64,000 nt of DNA, taken from assembly GCF_034675905.1 (NCBI RefSeq), contig NZ_JAUCCV010000010.1:372001-436000 (forward strand), in the 5' to 3' direction. Position numbers and translations under genes: made by a program. Position 1 is the stretch's first letter. Each line of letters begins with the position of its first letter. Origin of the DNA: Castellaniella sp034675905. Its GTDB lineage: Bacteria; Pseudomonadota; Gammaproteobacteria; Burkholderiales; Burkholderiaceae_B. Below the pieces are notes generated by a model. It was not told where the DNA came from and made no database searches. It worked only from the letters and a program-made list of their open reading frames with translations. Shown in pieces: positions 15,660 to 24,358 of this stretch.

Positions 15660-16109
15660 ATGTCCACTCTTGCTGATTTGGCGGACACACCCGCTTCATA
15701 TATCACCCCTGACGCATTCCGGGACCTATTGGCGCGCCTGCACCCGTTTGCGGCAGCGATGGGCATCGAAGTCCAGGAGATCGCCTACGGACAAGCGACG
15801 CTGCGCCTGCCCCCGAACCCCGCCAATCAGCGGCTGGGAGGCATCGTGGCCGGGCCGATGCTGATGGGTCTGGCGGATCTGGCCCTGTATGCCGCCGTGG
15901 TCAGCGCGACCGGCGTGCCCGAGGCCGTCACGGCCAGCCTGACCATCCATTTCCTGCGCGGCGCCCCCGCCGGCGGCATCATCGCCGAAGCGCGGATATT
16001 AAAAACCGGCCGCATGACGGCCGGTGAAGTCCTGCTGCTGCCCGAAGGCGGCGGGGAACCCGTCGCCCAGGTCATCAGCACCTGGTCCGTTCCCAGAAAA
16101 GCCCGCTAA
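15660..16109 (+). CDS. Hotdog-fold thioesterase (PaaI-like)
   Basis: A 149-residue protein of the PaaI/YdiI-type acyl-CoA thioesterase group. ATLRLPPNPANQRLGGIVAG is followed by the helix LMGLADLALYAAV, with the Asp of LADLA at the usual catalytic position. The strands end in VAQVISTWSVP. The start is uncertain: ATG 15660 fits the family length, while ATG 15597 would add 21 residues with little similarity. Substrate unknown. It is divergent from the PCuAC gene. Confidence 0.75.
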   Translation: MSTLADLADTPASYITPDAFRDLLARLHPFAAAMGIEVQEIAYGQATLRLPPNPANQRLGGIVAGPMLMGLADLALYAAVVSATGVPEAVTASLTIHFLRGAPAGGIIAEARILKTGRMTAGEVLLLPEGGGEPVAQVISTWSVPRKAR

Positions 16110-16136
16110 GAACCCTTCCGCCGCGTGGGGGCTCCC

Positions 16137-17222
16137 TTAGTTTTTCGTCAGTTTGCCCACCACGCCTTCCACGTAGTAGTCCATGGCGTTCAGGCCCTTG
16201 TCGTCCAGCGCGCCTTCCGCCAGCACGACCTTGCCCTCGTTGGTCTTGATCGGAGCGGCAAAGACATTCAAGGAACCATCAGCGATGGCGGCTTCCTTGG
16301 CTTTGACTTCAGCCTTCAGCGCGTCATCCACGGCGGGGCCGAAGCCTTCCACGGCAACCATGTCTTCCTTGAAACCGCCCCAGACCTGATCCGATTTCCA
16401 GGTGCCGTCCAGCATGGCCTTGGCTTCACGGGTAAAGTACGGCCCCCAGTGGTGCGTGACGGCGGCCAGCTGGGCGTGCGGGCCGAACTTCAGCATGTCG
16501 GAATGGTAGGCCACCGCCCATTTGCCGCGTTCTTCGGCAGCCTGCACCGCTGCGGTGGAATCCGTATGGTGCGTGACGATGTCCGCCCCCTGATCCAGCA
16601 GCGCCAAAGCGGCATCGCGTTCCTTGCCCGGATCAAACCAGCTGTTGACCATGATGACGCGCACGGTGGCGTCGGGTTTCACGCTGCGCAGTCCGCGCGT
16701 AAAGGCATTGATGCCCTGCAGGACCTCCGGAATCGGATAGGCGCCGACATAGCCGATCACGCCCGTCTGGGTCTTGTGACCTGCCAGCACCCCGGCGACA
16801 TAGCGGGCCTGATAGAAACGCGCATTGGTCGTGGCGACGTTGGGCGCGGTCTTGTAGCCGGTGGAGTGGACGAATTTGACGTCGGGAAACTGCTTGGCGA
16901 CCTTGAGGGTCGGATTCATGAAGCCGAAGGACGTGGTGAAAATCAGCTTGTTACCCTGCTGGGCCAGATCGCGGATGACGCGTTCGGCATCGGCGCCCTC
17001 GGGGACGTCTTCAACATACTGGGTCTTGATCTTGTCGCCCAGCTGCTGTTCCATGTATTTGCGCCCCAGGTCCTGTTGCCAGGTCCAGCCGGCTTCGCCC
17101 ACCGGACTGACGTAGACGAAACCGATTTTCAAGGGTTCCTGGGCGACGGCGGGGCCGCTGGCCCATAGGCAAGCGGCGGCCGTCATGGCCCCCAGGGTAT
17201 GGCGTATGGTATGTGTTTTCAT
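16137..17222 (-). CDS. BMP-family ABC transporter substrate-binding protein
   Basis: A 361-residue periplasmic binding protein of the basic membrane protein (BMP/PnrA) family. It has a signal peptide ending at GPAVAQ, then LKIGFVYVSPVGEAGWTWQ, GNKLIFTTSFGFMNP, VAGVLAGHKT and IGYVGAYPIPEV. Relatives bind purine nucleosides or related compounds. It is the last gene of a minus-strand four-gene importer operon. A hydrophobic substrate pocket is inferred from the family, so the true ligand is open. Confidence 0.85.
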   Translation of the reverse strand: MKTHTIRHTLGAMTAAACLWASGPAVAQEPLKIGFVYVSPVGEAGWTWQQDLGRKYMEQQLGDKIKTQYVEDVPEGADAERVIRDLAQQGNKLIFTTSFGFMNPTLKVAKQFPDVKFVHSTGYKTAPNVATTNARFYQARYVAGVLAGHKTQTGVIGYVGAYPIPEVLQGINAFTRGLRSVKPDATVRVIMVNSWFDPGKERDAALALLDQGADIVTHHTDSTAAVQAAEERGKWAVAYHSDMLKFGPHAQLAAVTHHWGPYFTREAKAMLDGTWKSDQVWGGFKEDMVAVEGFGPAVDDALKAEVKAKEAAIADGSLNVFAAPIKTNEGKVVLAEGALDDKGLNAMDYYVEGVVGKLTKN

Positions 17223-17268
17223 GGTGGAAGATCTCCGTCAGGGTCAAGGTTTCAGGGGTCGGGCAGCG

Positions 17269-18186
17269 TCAGCTATTGGGGTTGAACACGCGTCCCAGGG
17301 ACGCGGGCATATTGATGCGGATCCAGTCCGCATTGCGCGAAATCAGGACCAGCACCAGAATCGTGGCCAGATACGGCAGCATGGACAGCAATTGCGAAGC
17401 GATCGGCACGCCCAGCGCCTGCATATGAAAGGTCAGGATGGTGATGCCGCCAAACAGATAGGCCCCGATCAGCACGCGCAACGGCCGCCAGGTGGCAAAC
17501 GGCGTCAGGGCCAGCGCGATCCAGCCTCGGCCGGCCACCATGCCTTCCACCCACATCGGCGTGTACACCAGGGACATGAAAGCGCCCGCCAGACCGCAGC
17601 AAGCCCCGCCGAACAGCAGCGCCGCCAGGCGGATGCGGCGCACCGGATAGCCCAGGGCATGCGCCGATTCCGGGGATTCTCCCACGGCTCGCAAGACCAG
17701 GCCGGCGCGTGTCCGGTATAAAAACACGCTGAGCAACACCGACAGAGCCAGCGCCCCATAGACGACAGGGTGATGCTGGAACAGCGCCGGCCCGACAAAC
17801 GGAAGATCCCCCAGCCAGGGAATGGACCAGGTCGACGCCTGGATCGTGGCCCCTACATAGGGCAGGCCGATCGATGCAGACAGACCGACGCCAAATAGCG
17901 ACAGGGCCAGCCCGCAGGCGATCTGATTGGCGCCCAACCAGACCACCAGCCAGGCGAACAGCCCTGCCATCAAGGCCCCGGCCACTGCGCCGGCGACAAA
18001 CCCCAGGGATGTGCTGCCGGTCTGCACGGCAATGGCGAAACCCAGTGCTGCGGCGACCAGCATCATGCCTTCGGAGCCCAGGTTGATGACGCCGGATTTT
18101 TCGTTGATCAGCAAGCCCAACGCCGCCAGCATCAGGGGGGTGCCGGCATTCATGGCTGCTGCGATGAGGGGAGCCAAGGCATCCAT
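17269..18186 (-). CDS. BMP-type ABC transporter permease (second subunit)
   Basis: A 305-residue inner-membrane protein with 8-9 hydrophobic segments. The motif LINEKSGVINLGSEGMMLV (about 26-44) is diagnostic of the permease paired with BMP binding proteins (YufQ/NupQ-like). It starts 2 bases after the other permease stops, so the two form a heterodimeric channel. It precedes the binding-protein gene by 46 bases. Confidence 0.88.
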   Translation of the reverse strand: MDALAPLIAAAMNAGTPLMLAALGLLINEKSGVINLGSEGMMLVAAALGFAIAVQTGSTSLGFVAGAVAGALMAGLFAWLVVWLGANQIACGLALSLFGVGLSASIGLPYVGATIQASTWSIPWLGDLPFVGPALFQHHPVVYGALALSVLLSVFLYRTRAGLVLRAVGESPESAHALGYPVRRIRLAALLFGGACCGLAGAFMSLVYTPMWVEGMVAGRGWIALALTPFATWRPLRVLIGAYLFGGITILTFHMQALGVPIASQLLSMLPYLATILVLVLISRNADWIRINMPASLGRVFNPNS

Positions 18187-18188
18187 GG

Positions 18189-19253
18189 TCAGCGCCTCCA
18201 GCGCAAGCGTTGATAGATCAGGGTATCGCAGGCCAGCAGGGAAAACAGCAAAATGCCCTGGAAGATCCCGGTGATGGCATTAGGCATGCCCAAGCGCGTC
18301 TGGGACAGCTCGCCGCCGATGTAGAACAGCGCCATGATGAAGCTGGCGAAAATGACGCCGATCGGATGCAAGCGCCCGACAAAGGCCACGATGATGGCGG
18401 CAAAGCCGTAGCCCGGCGAGACGGACGGCGTCACCTGGCCGATAGGCCCCATGATTTCACAGGCGCCTGCCACCCCGGCCAAGGCGCCGGAACCCAGCAT
18501 GCAGCCCCACAGCGCCCGCCGCGAGGAAAATCCGGCATATCGGGCTGCCAGCGGCGCCAGGCCGCCGACCGTCAGGCGATAGCCGGCAAATAAGCGCGAC
18601 AGCAGCAGCCAGGAAAACAGAGCGGCCAGCAGCGCCAGCACGATGCCCAGATGCAAACGCGTACCCGGCCAGACCGGCAGCAGGAATCCCTGGTCGAACA
18701 GGCGCGACTGGGGAAAGCCAAAGCCGTCCGGATCGCGCATCACGCCATGCACCAGGTAGCTGAGCAACAATTGCGCCACGTAGACCAGCATCAGGGAGAC
18801 CAGAATCTCATTGGCGTTATAGCGATCCCGCAGCCAGGCCACCAGCGCTGCCCAGATCGCGCCGCCCAGCGCCCCGGCGACCAACGCCAGGAAAACCATC
18901 AGCGGCCCGCCCCCGCCGCCCGTGCCATCGTCGAACTGCAGGATGAAAGCACCCGCGGTGACAGCGCCGATCACCAGCTGCCCTTCGGCGCCGATATTGA
19001 AGATATTGGCCCGAAAGCACAGCGCCAGACCCACCGAGCACAAGAGCAGCGGCGCGACCTTGACCCCGATCTCAGACCAACCCCGCAAGCTGCTGATGGG
19101 TTCGATGAAAAAGATCGCCAGCCCCTGCAGCGGGGACTTTCCGACCGCCAGGAACATGAGCACCCCGCACAAGGCGGTCAGCGCCAAGGCCAATAACGGC
19201 GACACCCAGGCCATGCGACGCGAGGGCTGGGCGCGTGGGATCAGCTCAAGCAT
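18189..19253 (-). CDS. BMP-type ABC transporter permease (first subunit)
   Basis: A 354-residue inner-membrane permease (YufP/NupP-like). Its motif CFRANIFNIGAEGQLVIGAV (about 79-98) is the counterpart of the partner's INLGSEG motif. Around ten hydrophobic stretches are visible. The start overlaps the ATPase stop by 8 bases, consistent with tight coupling. Confidence 0.88.
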   Translation of the reverse strand: MLELIPRAQPSRRMAWVSPLLALALTALCGVLMFLAVGKSPLQGLAIFFIEPISSLRGWSEIGVKVAPLLLCSVGLALCFRANIFNIGAEGQLVIGAVTAGAFILQFDDGTGGGGGPLMVFLALVAGALGGAIWAALVAWLRDRYNANEILVSLMLVYVAQLLLSYLVHGVMRDPDGFGFPQSRLFDQGFLLPVWPGTRLHLGIVLALLAALFSWLLLSRLFAGYRLTVGGLAPLAARYAGFSSRRALWGCMLGSGALAGVAGACEIMGPIGQVTPSVSPGYGFAAIIVAFVGRLHPIGVIFASFIMALFYIGGELSQTRLGMPNAITGIFQGILLFSLLACDTLIYQRLRWRR

Positions 19254-20784
19254 GCGCGGCCTCCTGATCCTGGACAGTATCGGACGCCCCCGGCCACAGG
19301 CCGCTCATCCACTGGCCGATCTGTTCGCGGCCGGCCTGTTCTCGCGCCAGCGGCGGGGACAGACGGCCTTTGGCCATCACAAGCAGCCGGTCGGAAAGTT
19401 CCAGCAATTCGTCGAGCTCCTCGGAAATCAGCAGGATGGCGCAGCCCGCATCGCGCAAAGCCAGCAATTCGCTGCGGATCTGTGCCGCAGCGCCCACGTC
19501 TACTCCCCACGTCGGCTGGGCGATGATCAGCAGCCGGGGTTGGCGCACGACTTCTCGCCCCACGATGAATTTCTGCAGATTGCCGCCCGACAGGCTGCTG
19601 GCCAGCGCGTGCGGCCCCGCCGCCTTGACGTGAAAACGATCAATGATGCCGGCGGTGATGCGCTGCACGGCGCCCGTCAGAATCCAGCCATGCCGCACCG
19701 TCTGAGCCCCCTGATGCGACAGCAACAGATTGCGGGCCAGGCTGAGTTCAGGCACAGCGCCGCGCCCCAGCCGTTCTTCCGGCACGAATGCCAGACCCTG
19801 GGTGCGGCGCCAGGCCGCGGACTGCCGACCGATGGGCGCGCCGTCGAGCAGGACGCAGGCGGGTGCTGCCCGCAAGTCTTCGCCCGACAACACCCCCATC
19901 AATTCCTGCTGCCCATTGCCCGACACCCCCGCCACCCCCAGGATTTCCCCGGCGTGCAGCTCGAACCCGACCTGGACCAAGGGCGTGGCGAAGGGATGCG
20001 CCCGCGGCAGATCCAGCCCTTGCACCTGCATCAGCACCGGCCCGGCGGGCCGCGCCTGACGCTGCTGCACCGGCAAGTCGGCGCCGATCATCAGGCGCGA
20101 CAGACTGGCTTCGGTTTCCTGGCGCGGATCGCAAACCCCTGTCACCTGCCCCGCCCGCATGACGGTGCAGCGATGGCACAGGCTGCGGATTTCATCGAGC
20201 TTATGACTGATGTACAGAATGCTGCAGCCTTCGGTCGCCAGCCGGCGCAGCACCTCGAAGAGCCGCAACACGGCCTGGGGCGTCAGCACCGAGGTCGGTT
20301 CGTCCAGAATCAGCAGGCGCGGCTTGCCCAGCAGCGCCCGGACGATTTCGACGCGCTGGCGTTCGCCCACAGACAAGGTGTGTACGTGCCGGTTGGGCTC
20401 GACGTCCAGACCGTATTGTTCCGCCGTCCGAGCGATGCGGCCGGCCAATTCCTGCAAATCAGTGCCGGACGGCAGGCCCAGGGCGATGTTTTCCGCAACA
20501 GTCAGGGTGTCGAACAGGGAAAAATGCTGGAACACCATGCCCAAGCCCAGGGCGCGAGCCGCTGCCGGATGGGCGATCTGCACGGCCTGCCCGTCCCATT
20601 CGACCGTGCCGGCGTCGGGGCGCACCACGCCGTAGATGATTTTCATCAGCGTGGATTTGCCGGCCCCGTTTTCACCCAGCACGGCGTGGATCTCGCCAGG
20701 CTCGACCGTCAGGTCTACCGCGTCGTTGGCGCGAACGGCGGGATAGGTTTTTGTGATGCGGCGTAAAGCCAGTCGCGGCGGCAT
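19246..20784 (-). CDS. BMP-type ABC transporter ATP-binding protein (tandem ATPase)
   Basis: A 512-residue protein with two fused nucleotide-binding domains, as in sugar and nucleoside importers. The first has an intact Walker A GENGAGKS (about 38-45), signature LSVGERQR and Walker B LLILDEPTS. The second has a degenerate Walker A (GVSGNGQQE) with signature LSGGNLQK and IIAQPTWGVD, where Gln replaces Glu. This asymmetric arrangement is usual for the family. It is the first gene of the operon. Confidence 0.9.
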   Translation of the reverse strand: MPPRLALRRITKTYPAVRANDAVDLTVEPGEIHAVLGENGAGKSTLMKIIYGVVRPDAGTVEWDGQAVQIAHPAAARALGLGMVFQHFSLFDTLTVAENIALGLPSGTDLQELAGRIARTAEQYGLDVEPNRHVHTLSVGERQRVEIVRALLGKPRLLILDEPTSVLTPQAVLRLFEVLRRLATEGCSILYISHKLDEIRSLCHRCTVMRAGQVTGVCDPRQETEASLSRLMIGADLPVQQRQARPAGPVLMQVQGLDLPRAHPFATPLVQVGFELHAGEILGVAGVSGNGQQELMGVLSGEDLRAAPACVLLDGAPIGRQSAAWRRTQGLAFVPEERLGRGAVPELSLARNLLLSHQGAQTVRHGWILTGAVQRITAGIIDRFHVKAAGPHALASSLSGGNLQKFIVGREVVRQPRLLIIAQPTWGVDVGAAAQIRSELLALRDAGCAILLISEELDELLELSDRLLVMAKGRLSPPLAREQAGREQIGQWMSGLWPGASDTVQDQEAAHA

Positions 20785-20853
20785 GCAGGCGTCCTGTTCG
20801 AATCGTTCGTGAAACAGCCGGATTCGAAAAATTCTACTCAGGATGCGGGAAGC

Positions 20854-20880
20854 GGCCTAAAGGGGACAAACCCCTAGGCC
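20854..20880. other. Imperfect hairpin upstream of the BMP transporter operon
   Basis: GGCCTAaaGGGG and CCCCTAGGCC can pair with two bulged adenines. It lies about 70 bases upstream of the ATPase start, in the untranslated leader or promoter region. It could be an operator or 5' UTR structure; no known riboswitch consensus was recognised. Confidence 0.3.
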
Positions 20881-21016
20881 AGCTGGACATGCCTGATCAA
20901 TGCGAACCGCCAGGCCCGCCACACGGTCGTATGCGGGGTTCCGGCACCGGGACATCACGTTGGATGAATGGCGGATATTATCGCAGAGTGATGATGCCTG
21001 TCATACCTGCCGCCGA

Positions 21017-21652
21017 TCAGGACTCGAATACCATGCGTCCGGCGAACCACAGAAACAGCGCACCCACCAGGCCGCTGCCGATGCGCGCCAGCCCCTGACG
21101 CCGGCGAAAAGCGGCCGCCAGCTGCGAACCGCCGAAAATCAGCGCCGACAAATACAGCATGCTGCACACTTGCAGGATGGTCGCCAGGATCAGGAACGAC
21201 ACAGCGGGATACGAATAGGCCGGGTCCACAAACTGCACGAAGAACGACAGCAGGAACAAAATGGCCTTGGGGTTGAGCAAGCTGAGCAACAGCGCCTTAT
21301 GAAAGGGGTTGCCCGCCGCGCTGGACAGGGTTTTCGCATCCGCCTGGACCGGACGCCAGGCCGACCACAGCAAGCGAACGCCCAGATAGCTGAGATAGAC
21401 TGCACCGACTGTTTTCAGGGCCATGAACAGAACCGGCAGCAGATGCAGCACCGATGCGGCGCCTGCTGCCGTCAGCGTCATCAGGATCGAATCCCCCAAA
21501 AAGACGCCCAATGCCGCCTGATACCCGGCTCTGACGCCGCGCCCCGCGCCGATGGCCAGCACGAACAGGGAATTGGGGCCAGGCAGCAGCACGATGATAA
21601 TGACGCCGGCCAGATAGGTCCAGACATCCAGAACGCCGTATTCAGACAACAT
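21017..21652 (-). CDS. LysE/RhtB-family exporter
   Basis: A 211-residue inner-membrane protein with about six hydrophobic segments. The family motif LLPGPNSLFVLAIGAGRGVRAGY is split over residues about 23-45, and LNPKAILFLLSFFVQF is near 120-135. LysE/RhtB proteins export amino acids or small metabolites, and the substrate cannot be assigned from sequence. It is upstream of the BMP operon on the same strand but 230 bases away, so is probably a separate unit. Confidence 0.85.
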   Translation of the reverse strand: MLSEYGVLDVWTYLAGVIIIVLLPGPNSLFVLAIGAGRGVRAGYQAALGVFLGDSILMTLTAAGAASVLHLLPVLFMALKTVGAVYLSYLGVRLLWSAWRPVQADAKTLSSAAGNPFHKALLLSLLNPKAILFLLSFFVQFVDPAYSYPAVSFLILATILQVCSMLYLSALIFGGSQLAAAFRRRQGLARIGSGLVGALFLWFAGRMVFES

Positions 21653-21743
21653 GAGGGGGCTCGATCAGACAGGCTGCGACAGGCAGCCGCAAGTCACAAG
21701 AATCACAGAACACTATTGTATCGACGCCCCGCCGTCCATGGAT

Positions 21744-21775
21744 GAAAAAAAGCCCTGCAAAAATCCTGCAGGGCT
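21744..21775 (-). terminator. Intrinsic terminator of ahpF
   Basis: AGCCCTGCA/TGCAGGGCT stem (21751-21775). On the minus strand it is followed by seven T residues (21744-21750). It lies about 20 bases after the ahpF stop. Confidence 0.85.
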
Positions 21776-21797
21776 TTTCCACACCGCGAACGAAACG

Positions 21798-23372
21798 TCA
21801 GGCGGCAGCCGTCACATCCGTGTCGACCGAACTGCGGATCAGATGGTCGAAGGCGGACAGCGCGGCCTTGGCGCCATCGCCGGCGGCGATGATGATCTGC
21901 TTGTAAGGCACGGTGGTCGCGTCGCCGGCGGCGAACACGCCCGGCACCGAAGTCTGGCCGCGCGCATCGACCACGATTTCACCGTGCGCAGTCAGATCCA
22001 CCACGCCTTTCAGCCATTCGGTATTGGGTACCAGACCAATCTGGATGAACACGCCTTCCAGTTCGACCTGATGGACATCCCCGCTGCTGCGGTCCTTGTA
22101 GCTTAGGCTCGTGACGCGCTTGCCGTCGCCATGGATTTCCGTGGTCTGCGCCGACGTCAGGATGACGACGTTGGGCAGGCTGCGCAGCTTGCGTTGCAGG
22201 ACATCGTCCGCCCGCAAGGCATCGCCGTATTCCACCAGCGTGACGTGGCCGACGATACCGGCCAGATCGATGGCCGCCTCGACACCTGAATTGCCGCCGC
22301 CGATGACCGCCACCCGCTTGCCCTTGAACAAGGGACCATCGCAGTGCGGGCAGTAGGCCACGCCACGATTGCGGTATTCGTTTTCACCCGGCACGTTGAT
22401 CTGGCGCCAGCGCGCACCCGTGGACAGGATGACACTCTTGGCCTTCAGGACCGCGCCGCTGGCCAGTTCTACCTGAACCGACTTGCCCGGCACCAGTTTC
22501 GTGGCCCGTTGCAGGTTCATGATGTCCACTTCGTAGGCCTTGACGTGCTGCTCCAGCGCCACGCCGAATTTAGGGCCCTCGGTTTCCAGCACCGAAATGT
22601 AGTTTTCGATGGCCATGGTATCCAGCACCTGACCGCCGAAGCGTTCCGCCACGACCCCCGTGCGGATGCCTTTGCGGGCCGCATAGACGGCGGCTGCCGC
22701 GCCGGCGGGACCGCCGCCCACGACCAGCACGTCGAATGTTTCGCGGGCGTTCAAGGCATCGACCTTGGCCTCGTCGTTGCCCGCATCCAGCTTGGCCAGC
22801 AGTTCTTCGACGCCGGCGCGGCCCTGATGGAACAGTTCGCCATTCAGGAACACCGCCGGCACGGACAGGATCTCGCGCTTCTGCACTTCATCCTGGAACA
22901 GGGCGCCGTCGATGGCCACATGGCGGATGCGCGGGTTGATGACCGACATCGCGTTCAGGGCCTGGACCACGTCCGGGCAGTTCTGGCACGACAGGGAAAA
23001 ATAGGTCTCAAACAGGTAGTCGCCCGGCAAGGCGCGAATCTGTTCGATCACGTCCTCGTCCAGCTTGGGCGGGTGGCCGCCGACCTGCAACAGCGCCAGC
23101 ACCAGCGAGGTGAATTCGTGCCCCAGCGGCATCCCGGCAAAACGCACACCGATGTCGCTGCCGGTCCGGGCGATTTCAAACGACGGGCTGCGGCCATCCT
23201 GAGCCGTGGCCTCGACCAGCGACAGCTTGTCGGACAGACCAGCGATTTCTTCCAGAAAGACGCGCATTTCCTGTGCCTGAGTGCTGCCATCCAGGGAGGC
23301 GCGCAGCTCGACGGGCGCGGTAACCCGCTCGAGATAGGTTCCTAATTGGCCTTTGAGGTTCGCATCCAGCAT
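21798..23372 (-). CDS. ahpF: Alkyl hydroperoxide reductase flavoprotein AhpF
   Basis: NADH-dependent flavoenzyme that re-reduces AhpC. It has 524 residues. The N-terminal tandem thioredoxin-fold domain carries CQNCPD, followed by the FAD-binding GGGPAGAAAAVYAARKG, the redox-active YCPHCDGP and the NADH-binding GGGNSGVEAA. The ATG at 23372 follows AAAAAGGTGTGAAT. It is separated from ahpC by 163 bases holding a terminator-like hairpin, so it is probably expressed below ahpC. Confidence 0.96.
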   Translation of the reverse strand: MLDANLKGQLGTYLERVTAPVELRASLDGSTQAQEMRVFLEEIAGLSDKLSLVEATAQDGRSPSFEIARTGSDIGVRFAGMPLGHEFTSLVLALLQVGGHPPKLDEDVIEQIRALPGDYLFETYFSLSCQNCPDVVQALNAMSVINPRIRHVAIDGALFQDEVQKREILSVPAVFLNGELFHQGRAGVEELLAKLDAGNDEAKVDALNARETFDVLVVGGGPAGAAAAVYAARKGIRTGVVAERFGGQVLDTMAIENYISVLETEGPKFGVALEQHVKAYEVDIMNLQRATKLVPGKSVQVELASGAVLKAKSVILSTGARWRQINVPGENEYRNRGVAYCPHCDGPLFKGKRVAVIGGGNSGVEAAIDLAGIVGHVTLVEYGDALRADDVLQRKLRSLPNVVILTSAQTTEIHGDGKRVTSLSYKDRSSGDVHQVELEGVFIQIGLVPNTEWLKGVVDLTAHGEIVVDARGQTSVPGVFAAGDATTVPYKQIIIAAGDGAKAALSAFDHLIRSSVDTDVTAAA

Positions 23373-23442
23373 ATTCACACCTTTTTGGAAAAAACTTCCC
23401 CATGGCAAACCATGGCGGTATTGCCCGATCAAAAGTACGGGG

Positions 23443-23476
23443 AGAAAAATGGGCGGCCCGCCCGCAGACGGGCCGC
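23443..23476 (-). terminator. Hairpin terminator between ahpC and ahpF
   Basis: GCGGCCCG/CGGGCCGC stem (23453-23460 and 23469-23476), followed on the minus strand by CCATTTTTC. It likely ends most ahpC transcripts, with partial read-through to ahpF. Confidence 0.65.
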
Positions 23477-23535
23477 TGTCGCATCACAGGGTGCGCAGGC
23501 GGTCCATGCCGCCGCACGCTACCTGGCGATGGAGA

Positions 23536-24099
23536 TCAGATCTTGCCGACCAGATCCAGAGAGGGGGTCAGGGTCTTGGCGCCTTCTTCCCACTTGGCCG
23601 GGCAGACTTCGCCCGGGTGGCTGGCGATGTACTGGGCAGCCTTGACCTTGCGCAGCAGTTCGGACGCATCACGGCCGATGCCGTTGTCATGGATTTCCAG
23701 GACCTTGATTTCGCCGGCCGGATTGACCACGAAAGTGCCGCGCAGGGCGATGCCTTCTTCTTCGATCAGCACGTCGAAGTTGCGCGACAGCGTGTGGGTC
23801 GGGTCGCCGATCATCGGGTAGTTGACCTTCTTGATGGCTTCGGACGTGTCGTGCCAGGCCTTGTGGGCGAAATGCGTATCGGTGGACACGGAATAGACTT
23901 CCACGCCCATCTTCTGGAATTCAGCGTAATGATCGGCCAGGTCTTCCAGTTCGGTCGGGCACACGAAGGTGAAGTCGGCGGGGTAGAACACGAAAACCGA
24001 CCATTTGCCCGCGACGGTCTGCTCGGTGACCTCGACGAACTTGCCATTGTGATAGGCAGTGGCTTTGAAGGGCTTGATCGTGGTGTTGATCAAAGACAT
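23536..24099 (-). CDS. ahpC: Peroxiredoxin AhpC
   Basis: A 187-residue typical 2-Cys peroxiredoxin that reduces H2O2 and organic or peroxynitrite oxidants. The peroxidatic Cys sits in FYPADFTFVCPTEL (about Cys47) and the resolving Cys in GEVCPAKW (about Cys166). It is reduced by AhpF encoded downstream. AAGGAGCATCC precedes the ATG. The upstream intergenic region has AT-rich dyads that could bind OxyR. Confidence 0.97.
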   Translation of the reverse strand: MSLINTTIKPFKATAYHNGKFVEVTEQTVAGKWSVFVFYPADFTFVCPTELEDLADHYAEFQKMGVEVYSVSTDTHFAHKAWHDTSEAIKKVNYPMIGDPTHTLSRNFDVLIEEEGIALRGTFVVNPAGEIKVLEIHDNGIGRDASELLRKVKAAQYIASHPGEVCPAKWEEGAKTLTPSLDLVGKI

Positions 24100-24223
24100 G
24101 GATGCTCCTTATTCAGTGGTTCGGTAAGTGGCCTCAGTGGCAACGGAATCCAGTGTAGGCAATTCCTATTAATAAGTAAAATTGATAGTTCTTATAGAAC
24201 TGATTGAGTTTGGCTATCGAAAG

Positions 24224-24266
24224 AAATCCCAACAATCATGCGGAATTTACATAATTGTTGGGATTT
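24224..24266. promoter_or_regulatory. 13-bp inverted repeat in the ahpC/chemoreceptor intergenic region
   Basis: AAATCCCAACAAT (24224-24236) and its exact complement ATTGTTGGGATTT (24254-24266) flank a 17-base AT-rich loop. It sits between the divergent ahpC and chemoreceptor genes. It may be a repressor or activator dyad or a transcript-end hairpin; the T-run on the plus side is short. Confidence 0.5.
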
Positions 24267-24358
24267 TATTTGTGGCGTGACGGGGAATATCTCGTAAAAT
24301 TCACGTAAGTTATTGATATTCATATATTAATTGACGCCTCAAGCAATCGGATCCATCC

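Noticed and set aside
18922..20766. 614-codon plus-strand frame
   Set aside because: Antisense shadow of the BMP transporter ATPase and permease, without recognisable domains.
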